Assembly: GCA_021774615.1 (NCBI GenBank) | Contig: JAJFIW010000036.1 | Span: 1-37,317, forward strand | Direction: 5' to 3' | Length of the DNA: 37,317 nt | Source: Alphaproteobacteria bacterium | GTDB taxonomy: Bacteria > Pseudomonadota > Alphaproteobacteria > UBA1280 > UBA6503 | Shown: piece by piece, positions 17,331-26,717 of the stretch | Position numbering within the stretch: the stretch's first letter is position 1 | How the letters are laid out: the number at the start of each line of letters is the position of its first letter | Position numbers and translations under genes: made by a program | The notes under the pieces: model-generated | Database searches by the model: none | What the model saw: only the letters and a program-made list of their open reading frames with translations | What the model was told of the DNA's origin: nothing

Positions 17331-17624
17331 ATGGCTGGTAAGAAAGATACTAAAGAAATTTCTCTCGTATTTAATAGTGATATGACTGCTTATGAGGCAG
17401 CTAGTAACTTAAAAAGAGTCAATACGTGGGTTTCTAAGGTTAAGAAGGGTAGCAAAGTTGTTATTGATGGCTCGGCTATAAATAATATTGATACAGCTGG
17501 CTGCCAAATCATTGATATGGCTATTACAGCAGCACAGCAAAAAAATGCAGATGTGGCGTGTCATTTTTCAGAGCCTGTTAAAAAATCATTTGAAGTATTA
17601 GGTTTGGAGAACTCTTGTGTTTAA
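17331..17624 (+). CDS. STAS-domain protein, first gene of the chemotaxis operon
   Basis: A 97-residue single STAS domain of the anti-anti-sigma/CheX-like kind that often heads alphaproteobacterial che operons. The phosphorylation-type loop is [11 protein letters not shown] with Thr at 55 where SpoIIAA proteins have Ser. The strong ribosome site at 17314-17322 makes this the likely first gene of the transcript. It overlaps the MCP gene by eight bases. It may modulate the MCP/CheA complex, or be the target of an RsbW-like kinase such as the HATPase at 27713-28231. Both are inferences. Confidence 0.82.
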   Translation: MAGKKDTKEISLVFNSDMTAYEAASNLKRVNTWVSKVKKGSKVVIDGSAINNIDTAGCQIIDMAITAAQQKNADVACHFSEPVKKSFEVLGLENSCV

Positions 17625-18798
17625 AGGAATGTCTTTTTCAGGGAATACGGGGAGCATACAGAAATTAAATCTTGGTAGGATGCTACCATTTACGCCTTGT
17701 ATATTACCAGCGGCCTTTACTTTTGCTATGACAAATGAGCTATGGATAGCTGCTGGTGTTCTGGTGTTATCATTGATTGCTCCATTATGGGCGCTATTTT
17801 ATAGTAATAAAGATTTATCAAGCTTGAAAAAATTTGCTCATACACATAAGCAGAGCCTTGGTCTTCTTGCTGAACAGTCTACCTCTATTAGTGATGATAT
17901 TGAAGGTTCTGTCAACGGCCTTATTGGCGACTTTATGGGGATATCAGAAGAGGCGTTAAGCCAAGGTGAGGAGCTTATGGATGCGACTGAGCAAGTGTCT
18001 TCAGTTGAAATACGAGGGGAGACTGTCTCTACAGAAAATATGTTAGCACTTGTGCAGTCTTTACTTAATGAGATTATTGAGCAGTTGGTATGGATATCAG
18101 AAAATATGATGAGGGTTACATTCCAAATCGAAGATCTGCAAGACAGCGCACAAAATATTGAAGGTTTCATGAAGCAAATAGATGCAATTGCTGCTCAAAC
18201 TAACTTGCTAGCGTTAAATGCGTCAATAGAGGCTGCTCGTGCTGGAGAACATGGTACAGGATTTATGGTGGTTGCAGATGAGGTTCGTAAATTAGCCCAA
18301 CAATCAACACACTTTAGTAAGAGTATCCAAAGTGATATGGGCTCTATTGCTGTTGGCCTAGAAAAAAGTTTTGGAAGCATCAGCGAAGTTGTTACCCGAG
18401 ATATGACGCCATTGCTAACACACAAAGCTACAATTGAGAATATGGTTGGGCGGCTGCTAGATCAAAAGAACTCTGTTGTTGGGCAGTTGGCTCAGGCTGG
18501 TATATGTAGCAAGAAAATTTCTGGCAGTATTAGTTCAATTGTCCAGAAATTGCAATTCCAAGATAGAACCAAGCAAAGGCTAGAGCATGTAGCAACGCCT
18601 CTACAAGGTATCCGTGATGAGTTAAACGGCATTATTAAAATTAATGGGTGGCATGGATCTGCTGAGCTTGCTGACAATAGTTTTCTGGACAATATAAGGT
18701 CTAAATACACAATGAAAGAAGAACGTGTTGTCCATGATGGGGAAAGTAACAATAAACCATCAAAACAAGATGACGATAGTAATATTGAGTTATTCTAA
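17617..18798 (+). CDS. Small membrane methyl-accepting chemotaxis protein
   Basis: 393 residues with two N-terminal membrane helices at about 22-38 and 42-62 joined by only a few residues, so there is no periplasmic ligand domain. A HAMP domain is not evident. The cytoplasmic part is a coiled coil with the MCP signalling tip at about 186-226 ([21 protein letters not shown], then [12 protein letters not shown]). The gene starts with GTG at 17617, preceded by GGAGA, and overlaps the STAS gene. ATG at 17629 is a second choice. It probably senses a membrane or cytoplasmic signal, perhaps through the STAS protein. Confidence 0.87.
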   Translation: MFKGMSFSGNTGSIQKLNLGRMLPFTPCILPAAFTFAMTNELWIAAGVLVLSLIAPLWALFYSNKDLSSLKKFAHTHKQSLGLLAEQSTSISDDIEGSVNGLIGDFMGISEEALSQGEELMDATEQVSSVEIRGETVSTENMLALVQSLLNEIIEQLVWISENMMRVTFQIEDLQDSAQNIEGFMKQIDAIAAQTNLLALNASIEAARAGEHGTGFMVVADEVRKLAQQSTHFSKSIQSDMGSIAVGLEKSFGSISEVVTRDMTPLLTHKATIENMVGRLLDQKNSVVGQLAQAGICSKKISGSISSIVQKLQFQDRTKQRLEHVATPLQGIRDELNGIIKINGWHGSAELADNSFLDNIRSKYTMKEERVVHDGESNNKPSKQDDDSNIELF

Positions 18799-18819
18799 AC
18801 AAAGGGAGCAATGAGACTT

Positions 18820-19188
18820 ATGAGCAAGACTATTTTGACAGTGGATGATTCTGCCTCTATTCGGCAGATGGTTGGTTTTACTTTAAAACAATCAGGATTT
18901 ACTGTTGTTGAAGCTGAAGACGGGGCAAAAGGTCTTGTGGCTGCACAAAAACAGCCAGTGGATTTAGTTATCACTGATCTAAACATGCCAAATATGAATG
19001 GATTGGAATTAATCTCAAAATTAAGAGAACTTCCCGCTTTTAAATTTACACCAATCTTGATGTTAACAACAGAGTCAGATGATAGCAAGAAAATGGCAGG
19101 TAAAGAGGCTGGTGCAACTGGCTGGATTGTTAAACCATTTAACCCCGAACAGCTGCTGAAAGTTATCAGCAGAGTTCTACCATCGTAA
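18820..19188 (+). CDS. cheY: Chemotaxis response regulator CheY
   Basis: A single receiver domain of 122 residues. The acidic pair is D9/D10, the phosphoacceptor is D53 in VITDLNMPNMNG, the switch Thr is T83, and K105 precedes PF. Phosphorylated by CheA, it should bind the flagellar switch. No flagellar gene is in the window. The ATG at 18820 (MSKTILTVDDS) lies 11 bases after GGGAG. An earlier in-frame ATG at 18811 is only two bases from it, so the later start is preferred. Confidence 0.93.
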   Translation: MSKTILTVDDSASIRQMVGFTLKQSGFTVVEAEDGAKGLVAAQKQPVDLVITDLNMPNMNGLELISKLRELPAFKFTPILMLTTESDDSKKMAGKEAGATGWIVKPFNPEQLLKVISRVLPS

Positions 19189-19201
19189 GGATGTTTTAAA
19201 A

Positions 19202-21277
19202 ATGGTAATTGATATTAGCCAATTTAATGAGACTTATTTAGAAGAAGCAACAGAGCATTTAGGTGCTCTGGAGACTGGCTTACTTGAGCTAGAGAAAACT
19301 GGAGAAGGCGACCTAAATGCTATTTTCCGTGCCGCACATTCTATTAAAGGTGGTGCTGGTACTTTTGGGTTCATGAAAATTGCTAATTTCACACATAACC
19401 TTGAGGGGGTTCTGGATAAAGCTAGAGAAGGGGAACTTCCTATAACTCCGCCATTGTCAGCCATATTATTACAAGCCGTAGATGTATTGAGAGAAATGAT
19501 AGATGCTGCAAGGTCTGGTGAAGAAGTTGATGATGACTGTGGAGTTGAAGTAAGTAAAGAGCTTAACTCTTATCTAGTAGGGGAGGCTTCTGATAATGGT
19601 AAGCAAGAGGTATCTACAGCTGATTCTTCAGATGGTATTCGTTGTGTTAATATTTCATTTAAACCTAGCCCACATTTACTACAAACAGGTTCTGATCCTT
19701 TAAATATATTCAGAGAATTATCTAGTCTTGGTAATATTAATGTAACTATTGATAAATCAGGGCTTCCAAGCTTAAAGGAATTTAACCCTGAATCACTGTA
19801 TTACTCTTGGCAGATAGCACTTGAGACAGAGGTTGGGTTAGATGACATTAAAGACGTATTTTTATTTGTAGAAGATGATGCTGATATTGAATACCAAGAG
19901 GTTAACTCTGGTGAGCGTAAACAGGTGGAAGAAATCTTAGAACTAACACCATTGGCTAACCGTCGTGATGATGAAGACCGTCGCCAAGGTGACCGTCGTC
20001 AGGCCTCAACTCAAAAAGAGACTGCACCTAAAGAAACAGCCTTTATCAGGGTAGAAACAGGCAAGGTTGACCAGTTAATTAACCTTGTAGGAGAGCTTGT
20101 AACAACAGGTGCAATGGTAAGCCAACATAGCCAAGAACTAGAAAAAGATGGCAATGATAGCTTACATAAAGTCGTTGCAGAAATGAGCCACCATACCCGG
20201 AATATGCAAGAAGCAATTATGGCCATTAGGATGATGCCAGTTAGTTTTGTATTTAACAGGTTCCCTCGAATGGTTAGAGATACTGCTACAAAGTTAGGCA
20301 AGAATGTTGAGCTAATTACCGAAGGTGAAAATACAGAACTTGATAAAACTGTTATAGAAAGAATTGTTGACCCTTTAACCCATTTGGTTAGAAACTCTGT
20401 TGACCATGGCATTGAAATGCCAGATGAACGTGAAGAGTCAGGAAAGCCTGCTATTGCAACTGTGGCACTATCTGCTAGTTATCAAGGTGGAAATGTTATT
20501 ATTAAAATTACAGATGATGGTAAAGGTCTTAACAGAGAAACCATCCTTGCAAAAGCCATAGATAAAGGCATGGCTAATGCAGATGATAATTATAGTGACG
20601 AAGATGTGTGGCAGTTTATTTTCGAACCAGGGTTTTCAACTGCAGTTGAGGTAACAGATGTCTCTGGCCGTGGTGTTGGTATGGATGTTGTTCGTAGGAA
20701 TATACAAAGCCTTGGTGGTACAATCCGTATCGAGAGTATTGCAGGAGAAGGTAGTACTTTTACTATTAGTTTACCATTAACTTTAGCTATTCTTGACGGT
20801 ATGGCTATTGATTTATCGGGAGTAACTTATATTATCCCGATTCTTAATATTATAGAATCTACACGCCCAACAAAAGACACAGTGCGTACTATGCGTAATA
20901 ACTTAGAAGTTATGGATTTTAGAGGTGAGTACTTACCTTTTGTGCGCCTAAAAGATATTTTCTTACTACCGTCAGAAACACCAATTGAGCAAGGTATAGC
21001 TATTATTGTTGAGGCGGAAAATCAACAATTTGCTTTGTTTATAGATGACCTTCTCGGCGAGCGACAGGTTGTTATTAAGAGTATTGAGCAAAATTACAAA
21101 ATGGTCGAAGGTATTTCAGGAGCAACTATCCTTGGTGATGGTAGTGTATCCTTAATTCTCGACTTAGCAGCAATTATGCGCAAGGCAACCCGTGAAGGCT
21201 TGCTTAATAAAGGTGTATCACCAGACAAAATCCAAGGAATTAATCAAAAGGAGAAAGTTAACCATGTCCAGCAATAA
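19202..21277 (+). CDS. cheA: Chemotaxis histidine kinase CheA
   Basis: The central kinase of chemotaxis, 691 residues. Order of domains: Hpt (about 1-105) with phospho-His H46 in AAHSIKGGAG; a P2-like segment around 145-235; a dimerisation helix pair near 280-350; the HATPase with N-box HLVRNSVDHG near 393, DDGKGL, and GRGVGMDVV near 488; and a CheW-like C-terminal domain from about 540. All catalytic boxes are intact. A ribosome site TAAGGATG overlaps the end of cheY. It overlaps cheW by 14 bases. Confidence 0.96.
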   Translation: MVIDISQFNETYLEEATEHLGALETGLLELEKTGEGDLNAIFRAAHSIKGGAGTFGFMKIANFTHNLEGVLDKAREGELPITPPLSAILLQAVDVLREMIDAARSGEEVDDDCGVEVSKELNSYLVGEASDNGKQEVSTADSSDGIRCVNISFKPSPHLLQTGSDPLNIFRELSSLGNINVTIDKSGLPSLKEFNPESLYYSWQIALETEVGLDDIKDVFLFVEDDADIEYQEVNSGERKQVEEILELTPLANRRDDEDRRQGDRRQASTQKETAPKETAFIRVETGKVDQLINLVGELVTTGAMVSQHSQELEKDGNDSLHKVVAEMSHHTRNMQEAIMAIRMMPVSFVFNRFPRMVRDTATKLGKNVELITEGENTELDKTVIERIVDPLTHLVRNSVDHGIEMPDEREESGKPAIATVALSASYQGGNVIIKITDDGKGLNRETILAKAIDKGMANADDNYSDEDVWQFIFEPGFSTAVEVTDVSGRGVGMDVVRRNIQSLGGTIRIESIAGEGSTFTISLPLTLAILDGMAIDLSGVTYIIPILNIIESTRPTKDTVRTMRNNLEVMDFRGEYLPFVRLKDIFLLPSETPIEQGIAIIVEAENQQFALFIDDLLGERQVVIKSIEQNYKMVEGISGATILGDGSVSLILDLAAIMRKATREGLLNKGVSPDKIQGINQKEKVNHVQQ

Positions 21278-21800
21278 TAGTAATGCCATTGCTACAAAAG
21301 AACAGGGTTTAATGTCGGTTATGGATGATGAGCAATCTCAATTCTTGACTTTTATATTAGGTGACGAAGTTTACGGTGTAGATATTCTGCAAGTTCAAGA
21401 GATAAGAGGTTGGCAAAGTGTAACCCCAATTCCTAACTCTCCGAAGCATATCCGAGGAGTTTTAAATCTTAGAGGGGGGATAGTGCCTATCCTTGATTTA
21501 CGCCGTAGATTTAATATGGAAGAAATAGAGTTCACAGCGCACACTGTTGTTATAGTTGTTAATATTTTAGGTCGAACTATCGGTATGGTTGTTGATGGTG
21601 TGTCCGATGTTGTTGATTTTGATAGCGGAACCCTTAAACCAGCACCAGATTTTGGTGCAAGTATTGATGCTGGCTTTATTTCAGGCCTAGCACCTATTGG
21701 GGAAACAATGGTCATTGTGCTTAATGTAGATGAAATTCTTAAGACAAGTGATCTTATATCAATTGATAAATTAACAGAAGAAGTAATGGGCGAGAAATAA
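21264..21800 (+). CDS. cheW: Chemotaxis coupling protein CheW
   Basis: An adaptor that joins MCPs to CheA, 178 residues. The CheW fold is recognised from FLTFILGDEVYGVDILQVQE, then TPIPNSPKHIRGVLNLRG and VPILDLRRRF. The ATG at 21264 is inside the end of cheA and is preceded by AAGGAG at 21248-21253. A longer in-frame reading back to 21192 would lie wholly within cheA and has no ribosome site. An N-terminal tail of about 25 polar residues precedes the domain. Confidence 0.94.
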   Translation: MSSNNSNAIATKEQGLMSVMDDEQSQFLTFILGDEVYGVDILQVQEIRGWQSVTPIPNSPKHIRGVLNLRGGIVPILDLRRRFNMEEIEFTAHTVVIVVNILGRTIGMVVDGVSDVVDFDSGTLKPAPDFGASIDAGFISGLAPIGETMVIVLNVDEILKTSDLISIDKLTEEVMGEK

Positions 21801-21801
21801 A

Positions 21802-22659
21802 ATGGAATTTGAATTTAGCGACAAGGATTTTTCTAAATTAAGCCATCTTGTTACTGATTATTCGGGGATTATGGTCCCCGAAGAAAAGAAAATGCTAGTA
21901 TATAGTCGTTTGGCGAAAAGAGTTCGCGCTTTAGGGATGGACTCTTTTTCAGCATACGTTTCTCAACTAGAGAAAGAGTCTGGCTCTGGAAGCAGTAAAG
22001 AGCTAGTTAATGTTATAAACGCCATGACAACTAACGTTACTAAATTTTTCCGTGAAGGCCACCATTTCACAGCATTAAGAGATAAGTTAATTGAAATGGC
22101 TAAAGAGGGAAAACGTTCCCGAATTTGGTCGAGTGCTTCTTCAAGTGGGGAGGAACCTTGGTCAATTGCAATGGTTGTAGCCGATGTATTAAAGGAATAC
22201 CCACAAGCTAAAATAACAGTTTATGCAAGTGACCTTGACACAACTATTCTAGATAAGGCAAAAGCTGCTACATATAAGATTTCCCCTTGTGATGTAGATG
22301 ACAATAAATATTTAAAACGGTACCTTATACAACAAGGTGATATTGAAAAGAACTCTATTACAGGTGATGTAGCTGTTTATAAAGTTCACCCAGATGTGCA
22401 TAAGCTTGTTACTTTCTCGCAGCTTAACCTTATTAAGCCGTTCCCGGTTAGCTTGGAAGCAGATATTATATTCTGTCGAAATGTTATTATATATTTTGAT
22501 AAAGATAACAAAATAGCATTATTTAAGAAGATTGCTAAATTAATGCCCAAAGATGGTTTGCTTTGTATTGGCCATTCCGAATCGTTAATGGGTGTATCAG
22601 AGCAGTTCGACTCGATAGGAAAAACTATGTATATTCGCAATAGTGTAAGTATCTCATAA
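21802..22659 (+). CDS. cheR: Chemotaxis methyltransferase CheR
   Basis: Methylates glutamates of MCPs using SAM, 285 residues. An N-terminal helical CheR domain leads to NAMTTNVTKFFRE. The SAM region reads IWSSASSSGEEPWSIAM and VYASDLDTTILDKAK, and FCRNVIIYFDKD is the family hallmark near the end. It starts one base after the cheW stop, and its TAA shares one base with the cheD ATG. The usual antagonist CheB is not present next to it. Confidence 0.95.
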   Translation: MEFEFSDKDFSKLSHLVTDYSGIMVPEEKKMLVYSRLAKRVRALGMDSFSAYVSQLEKESGSGSSKELVNVINAMTTNVTKFFREGHHFTALRDKLIEMAKEGKRSRIWSSASSSGEEPWSIAMVVADVLKEYPQAKITVYASDLDTTILDKAKAATYKISPCDVDDNKYLKRYLIQQGDIEKNSITGDVAVYKVHPDVHKLVTFSQLNLIKPFPVSLEADIIFCRNVIIYFDKDNKIALFKKIAKLMPKDGLLCIGHSESLMGVSEQFDSIGKTMYIRNSVSIS

Positions 22660-23261
22660 TGATGACAGAGTCTTACCATAAAGCAAAAAGCCGATATTTT
22701 GACCCTTATTTAAAACGTTGGACTGTTAAGCTTTTGCCTGGAGAGTATTATGTTTGCAGAGATGAGGAAGTTGTTGCTACTACATTAGGATCATGTATTT
22801 CTGCTTGTATATGGGATGTGAAAACAGGTATTGGTGGGATGAATCACTTTATGTTAGCACAGTCAGAGCTTGGGCATTGGGGGGAACAGACTGCATCAAC
22901 ACGATTTGGTAATTTTGCTATGGAGTATCTTATTAACGAACTATTAAAACAGGGTGCTTCAAGAAATAATTTACGATCAAAAATTTTTGGTGGAGCTTCT
23001 ATGAATACTGGTGGCGAGAAAATAGGCGGAGCCAATATTAACTTTGCAATATCATATTTGCAGACAGAAAAAATACCACTGCTAGCGTCTGATACTGGTA
23101 GTGACTATGCCCGTAAAATTTATTTTGACCCTAATACTGGTGAGGTAAAAGTAAAATCTATCATGGACTTACCAAATGACACAATTGCGCAACGCGAGAA
23201 AAAATATGCACGTGACCTTGAGAAAGAAAATAACAAAGAAGAAGATGTAGTTTTATTTTAG
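22659..23261 (+). CDS. cheD: Chemoreceptor glutamine deamidase CheD
   Basis: Converts MCP glutamines to methylatable glutamates, 200 residues. The catalytic Cys is C46 in LGSCISAC and the His is H63 in GGMNHFML, 17 residues apart as in characterised CheD proteins. RSKIFGGASM is the later family motif. It overlaps cheR by one base. The last 30 residues are charged and extend past the usual domain. Its end overlaps the convergent unknown gene by nine bases, and no terminator is visible for the operon. Confidence 0.92.
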   Translation: MMTESYHKAKSRYFDPYLKRWTVKLLPGEYYVCRDEEVVATTLGSCISACIWDVKTGIGGMNHFMLAQSELGHWGEQTASTRFGNFAMEYLINELLKQGASRNNLRSKIFGGASMNTGGEKIGGANINFAISYLQTEKIPLLASDTGSDYARKIYFDPNTGEVKVKSIMDLPNDTIAQREKKYARDLEKENNKEEDVVLF

Positions 23262-23762
23262 TACCTGCTGGGACTCAACCTCATCATATTTTAACAATAC
23301 TAAACCAAATGGGTTGCTTTTTGTAACTTGTGTTTTGGTTATTTCAAGTTTGATAGTTATCAGAGACTTCATTTCAATGTTCTCATCCTTAGTATTAATA
23401 ATAGAAGTCTTTATGCCACTGATTGATGTATGATAAATAGATAAATCTTCATTGTTATTAAGTAATTTAAATGTGCTTGGTTCTGGTGTGAATATATAGG
23501 TTATATTATCACTAACTGAAATCTCTGCTTGTTTAATAAAAAAGTTTCGTAAAGATGTTTTCTCGTGCCCTAGTGTAAAATTTACGATTTTATCGCTAAC
23601 TTGTGGGGCTATTTCTGGGGTGTAGCTATTTGCTGATGTTGCAATATAGTGGGTAAATAATAGTAAGTGTTTTTCAAGCTTTTTATCAAGAGAGTAGGAA
23701 TTAATAGGTGTAATAAGTATAAGAAATATTAGAAGTGCTAGAATATTTCTTATGTTAAGCAT
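23253..23762 (-). CDS. Secreted protein of unknown function
   Basis: 169 residues. A clear Sec signal peptide (residues 1-23, hydrophobic ILALLIFLILI core) is followed by a polar, beta-rich mature part with no motif that I recognise. It is the last gene of the minus-strand run and overlaps leuA by 13 bases, so it is translated from the same mRNA. Its 3' end overlaps cheD on the other strand by nine bases. A role in leucine synthesis is unlikely for an exported protein. I do not assign a function. Confidence 0.65.
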   Translation of the reverse strand: MLNIRNILALLIFLILITPINSYSLDKKLEKHLLLFTHYIATSANSYTPEIAPQVSDKIVNFTLGHEKTSLRNFFIKQAEISVSDNITYIFTPEPSTFKLLNNNEDLSIYHTSISGIKTSIINTKDENIEMKSLITIKLEITKTQVTKSNPFGLVLLKYDEVESQQVLK

Positions 23763-24931
23763 TTTAACCCCAATTCTGAGGCTAAAGCATGCAATTTTTT
23801 GTCATTCATCCTTCCTTGTGCAGCTCTCTCCATAAATGCTAAGTAGAATGTTGTTAAATCTCCCTTGCTAAGCTGGTAGCCAAGAGCCCCCATTTTCTTT
23901 TTTAACCCCGCGCGGCCTGACGTAATCCCCACTGTTAGCTCTGACGCAGATTGTCCTACCATTTTGGGAGACATTATTTCATAAGTACGGCTATCTTGGC
24001 TCATACCATGCTGGTGGATGCCGCTCTCATGGGCAAACGCATTTTTACCAACAATAGCTTTATTTTTTTGTACATCCATCCCTGTAAGTTCTTGCACTAA
24101 CTCGCTGATTTTCATGAAGTTTTTAGTGTCAATCGTGGTTTTATAAGGCAGTACATCGTGCCGTATTGTTAGTGCCATAACAATTTCTTCCATTGCAGCA
24201 TTGCCCGCTCGTTCGCCAATACCATTAATAGAGCATTCGATTTGCCTTGCTCCTGCTTGTACCCCCATAAGAGAATTTGCAACGGCAAGCCCAAGGTCGT
24301 TGTGGCAATGGGTAGAGAAAACAGCTTTATCAGCATTAGGCACTTTGTTTATAATATCTGCAATTAATGCTGCATATTCGTCTGGCGTTGTGTAACCGAC
24401 TGTATCGGGCAGGTTTATTGTGGTCGCACCTGCTTTAATAGCCATTTCAATAACTTTCCATGAAAATTCTGGTTCGGTACGGGTGAAATCTTCAAGAGAA
24501 AACTGCACATCGTCAATTAAATTTCGTGCAAGCTTAATCGCATGTGTAGTGCTTTCTAGTACTTGCTGCTTGTCCATATTAAGTTTTTTCTCGCGGTGGA
24601 TAGGGCTTGTAGAAATAAAAGTATGAATACGGCCACTTCGAGCGGGCTTAAGTGCTTTGCCTGCTGCTATTATGTCTTCATCTAAGGTTCTGGCTAGTGA
24701 ACAAATAGTACTATCAAACCCTTTTTGGGATAGTGTGTGGATGGTGTCAAAATCAAGCTTAGAGCCGATTGCAAAGCCAGCTTCAATAATGTTAACACCC
24801 ATTTTTGCGAGGGACTCACCAATTAAAACACGGTCTTTAAGTGGAACAGGGGTAATATTAGGGGACTGTAAGCCATCACGAAGTGTGGTGTCAAAAATAT
24901 GTATAAAACCTTCGTTTTCTTTGCTATCCAT
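23750..24931 (-). CDS. leuA: LeuA-family alpha-isopropylmalate synthase, short form without regulatory domain
   Basis: Condenses acetyl-CoA with an alpha-ketoacid, most likely 2-ketoisovalerate given leuB and leuD next to it. The TIM barrel covers DTTLRDGLQSP (14-24) and the metal-binding HCHNDLG, and HESGIHQHG follows in the subdomain. At 393 residues it lacks the C-terminal LeuA dimer domain of about 120 residues that binds leucine, so feedback inhibition through that domain is not expected. DGLQ replaces the more usual DGEQ. Homocitrate or citramalate synthase remain alternatives on sequence alone. It begins four bases after the leuB stop. Confidence 0.85.
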   Translation of the reverse strand: MDSKENEGFIHIFDTTLRDGLQSPNITPVPLKDRVLIGESLAKMGVNIIEAGFAIGSKLDFDTIHTLSQKGFDSTICSLARTLDEDIIAAGKALKPARSGRIHTFISTSPIHREKKLNMDKQQVLESTTHAIKLARNLIDDVQFSLEDFTRTEPEFSWKVIEMAIKAGATTINLPDTVGYTTPDEYAALIADIINKVPNADKAVFSTHCHNDLGLAVANSLMGVQAGARQIECSINGIGERAGNAAMEEIVMALTIRHDVLPYKTTIDTKNFMKISELVQELTGMDVQKNKAIVGKNAFAHESGIHQHGMSQDSRTYEIMSPKMVGQSASELTVGITSGRAGLKKKMGALGYQLSKGDLTTFYLAFMERAAQGRMNDKKLHALASELGLKCLT

Positions 24932-24935
24932 TCAT

Positions 24936-26075
24936 TTACCCAGCTTTTCTTTTCCCTGATAGTGATATTTGTAGACGTTTAATAACTTCATCACCCATTT
25001 GTGATGTTGTAATAGTTTTTTCTCGACTGCGAGCAATATCAGGAGTTCTAAATCCATCATTAAGCGTTGCTGAAACGGCATCTTCAATTACTTGTGCTAG
25101 GTCTTTCCTGTCTAGAGAATTTTCTAATAGCATTGCAAGGCTCAAAATTGTAGCAAGAGGGTTTGCTTGTTCTTTGCCTGCGATATCTGGCGCTGACCCG
25201 TGTACAGGCTCATAAAGACCTTTTGCTGTACCATTTTCTGTTATTTCACTAAGGCTGGCAGATGGCAATAAACCAATGCTGCCAGTAATAGCTGCGGCTA
25301 GGTCAGACAAAATATCACCAGCTAAATTAGGAGCTAGAATAACATCAAACTGGGCAGGGTTAGATGCTAGCTGCATCGCAGCATTATCCGCATACATATG
25401 AATAGTTGTTACATTTGGCTCGTTTTTTGCCATTTCAGTTACTACTTCGCGCCATACAATACTAGACTCAAGCACATTTGCTTTATCAATACTGCATAAT
25501 TGTTTCTTGCGTCTTTTTGCAGCGGCAAATGCAACTTTAGCAATTCTAGTTACTTCGTCAGTATGGTAACTCGCAGTATTAAAACCACGCTTTTTACCAT
25601 CTGGTAAATTTTCAATACCTCTAGGCTCACCAAAGTAGATCCCGCCTATTAGCTCTCGAATAATAAGGATGTCTAGTCCTTTAATTAAGTCGTTTTTAAG
25701 GCTTGATGCGTCAAGCAAACAGTCAAATACTCTTGCAGGCCGTAGGTTTGCAAATAAATTTAGATCTGCACGAATGTCAAGTAGGCCTTGTTCGGGGCGT
25801 TTATTGAAAGGCGCATTTTCCCACATGGGCCCACCGATAGCAGTAAGTAAAATGGCGTCAGCTTCATGCGCCATTTGTTTTGTTTCTGGTGGGTAAGGAC
25901 TACCAGTTTGGTCATATGCACAACCACCTAACAAACCATGTTGGATGCTGAAAGAAATATCAGTATTTTTTTCTAATAGCTCGATAACTTTCTCTGCTTC
26001 AGCCATTACTTCAGGGCCAATGCCATCACCGCTTAATAAAAGAAGTTTATGTGTTTTATCCATTTTTATAACCAT
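24936..26075 (-). CDS. leuB: 3-isopropylmalate dehydrogenase
   Basis: NAD-dependent oxidative decarboxylation of 3-isopropylmalate in leucine synthesis, 379 residues. It shows SGDGIGPEV at the start, LFANLRPARVF, the IRELIGGIYFGEPRG segment, the metal-site run MYADNAAMQLASNP then DVILAPNLAGDILSDLAA, and the NAD-site YEPVHGSAPDIAGK. The start at 26075 overlaps the leuD stop by ten bases. An ATG at 26063 just beyond is equally possible. Neither has a good ribosome site, so coupling to leuD is likely. Confidence 0.94.
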   Translation of the reverse strand: MVIKMDKTHKLLLLSGDGIGPEVMAEAEKVIELLEKNTDISFSIQHGLLGGCAYDQTGSPYPPETKQMAHEADAILLTAIGGPMWENAPFNKRPEQGLLDIRADLNLFANLRPARVFDCLLDASSLKNDLIKGLDILIIRELIGGIYFGEPRGIENLPDGKKRGFNTASYHTDEVTRIAKVAFAAAKRRKKQLCSIDKANVLESSIVWREVVTEMAKNEPNVTTIHMYADNAAMQLASNPAQFDVILAPNLAGDILSDLAAAITGSIGLLPSASLSEITENGTAKGLYEPVHGSAPDIAGKEQANPLATILSLAMLLENSLDRKDLAQVIEDAVSATLNDGFRTPDIARSREKTITTSQMGDEVIKRLQISLSGKRKAG

Positions 26076-26659
26076 GGTTGTTTTTGTTTTTGGGAATGTT
26101 CAAAGTTCTTAATTTCATCATCTTTTTCTAAAGAAAGGCCGATATCATCTAAACCTTCCAATAGAGCTTTTTTACGAATTGGGTCAATCTCAAAAGAGAT
26201 AACAATATTGCCACAAACAATACTTTGTTTTACCAAATCAATAGTTATTTGCTGGGTGTCAGCAACATCAGCCAATTGTTTGATTTTATCAAGAGGTAAG
26301 GTAAGAGGTAATATGCCATTCTTAAAACAATTATTATAAAATATATCTGCAAAACTAGGGGCAATGACAGCACTAATACCAAAATCTAACAATGCCCACG
26401 GAGCATGCTCTCGGCTTGAGCCACAGCCAAAGTTAGTTCCTGTTAATAGTATTCTAGCTTTATTGAAGGGGGCATTGTTCAGTACAAAGCCAGGTTCGGG
26501 GCTACCATCAGGAGCATAGCGAATATCATTGAATAAGTTTTTACCAAGCCCTGTGCGCTCGATTGTTTTTAAAAAATCTTTTGGGATTATAATGTCAGTA
26601 TCTATATTAGCCTGTAATAGCGGTGCTGCATAACCAGTAAGTGTTGTGAACTTCTGCAT
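26066..26659 (-). CDS. leuD: 3-isopropylmalate dehydratase small subunit
   Basis: With LeuC it isomerises 2- to 3-isopropylmalate. It has 197 residues. ANIDTDIIIPKDFLK and GCGSSREHAPWAL are the swivel-domain signatures. AAAGGTG precedes the ATG. It leads the leuDBA set. leuC, which supplies the iron-sulfur active site, is not in the window and must be elsewhere. The gap of 58 bases to the upstream hydrolase shows no terminator, so read-through is possible. Confidence 0.95.
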   Translation of the reverse strand: MQKFTTLTGYAAPLLQANIDTDIIIPKDFLKTIERTGLGKNLFNDIRYAPDGSPEPGFVLNNAPFNKARILLTGTNFGCGSSREHAPWALLDFGISAVIAPSFADIFYNNCFKNGILPLTLPLDKIKQLADVADTQQITIDLVKQSIVCGNIVISFEIDPIRKKALLEGLDDIGLSLEKDDEIKNFEHSQKQKQPWL

Positions 26660-26717
26660 TTGCTACACCTTTCTGTCTATTATCTTAGGTTGTAAATTTA
26701 TATTATCTCAATTTTGT

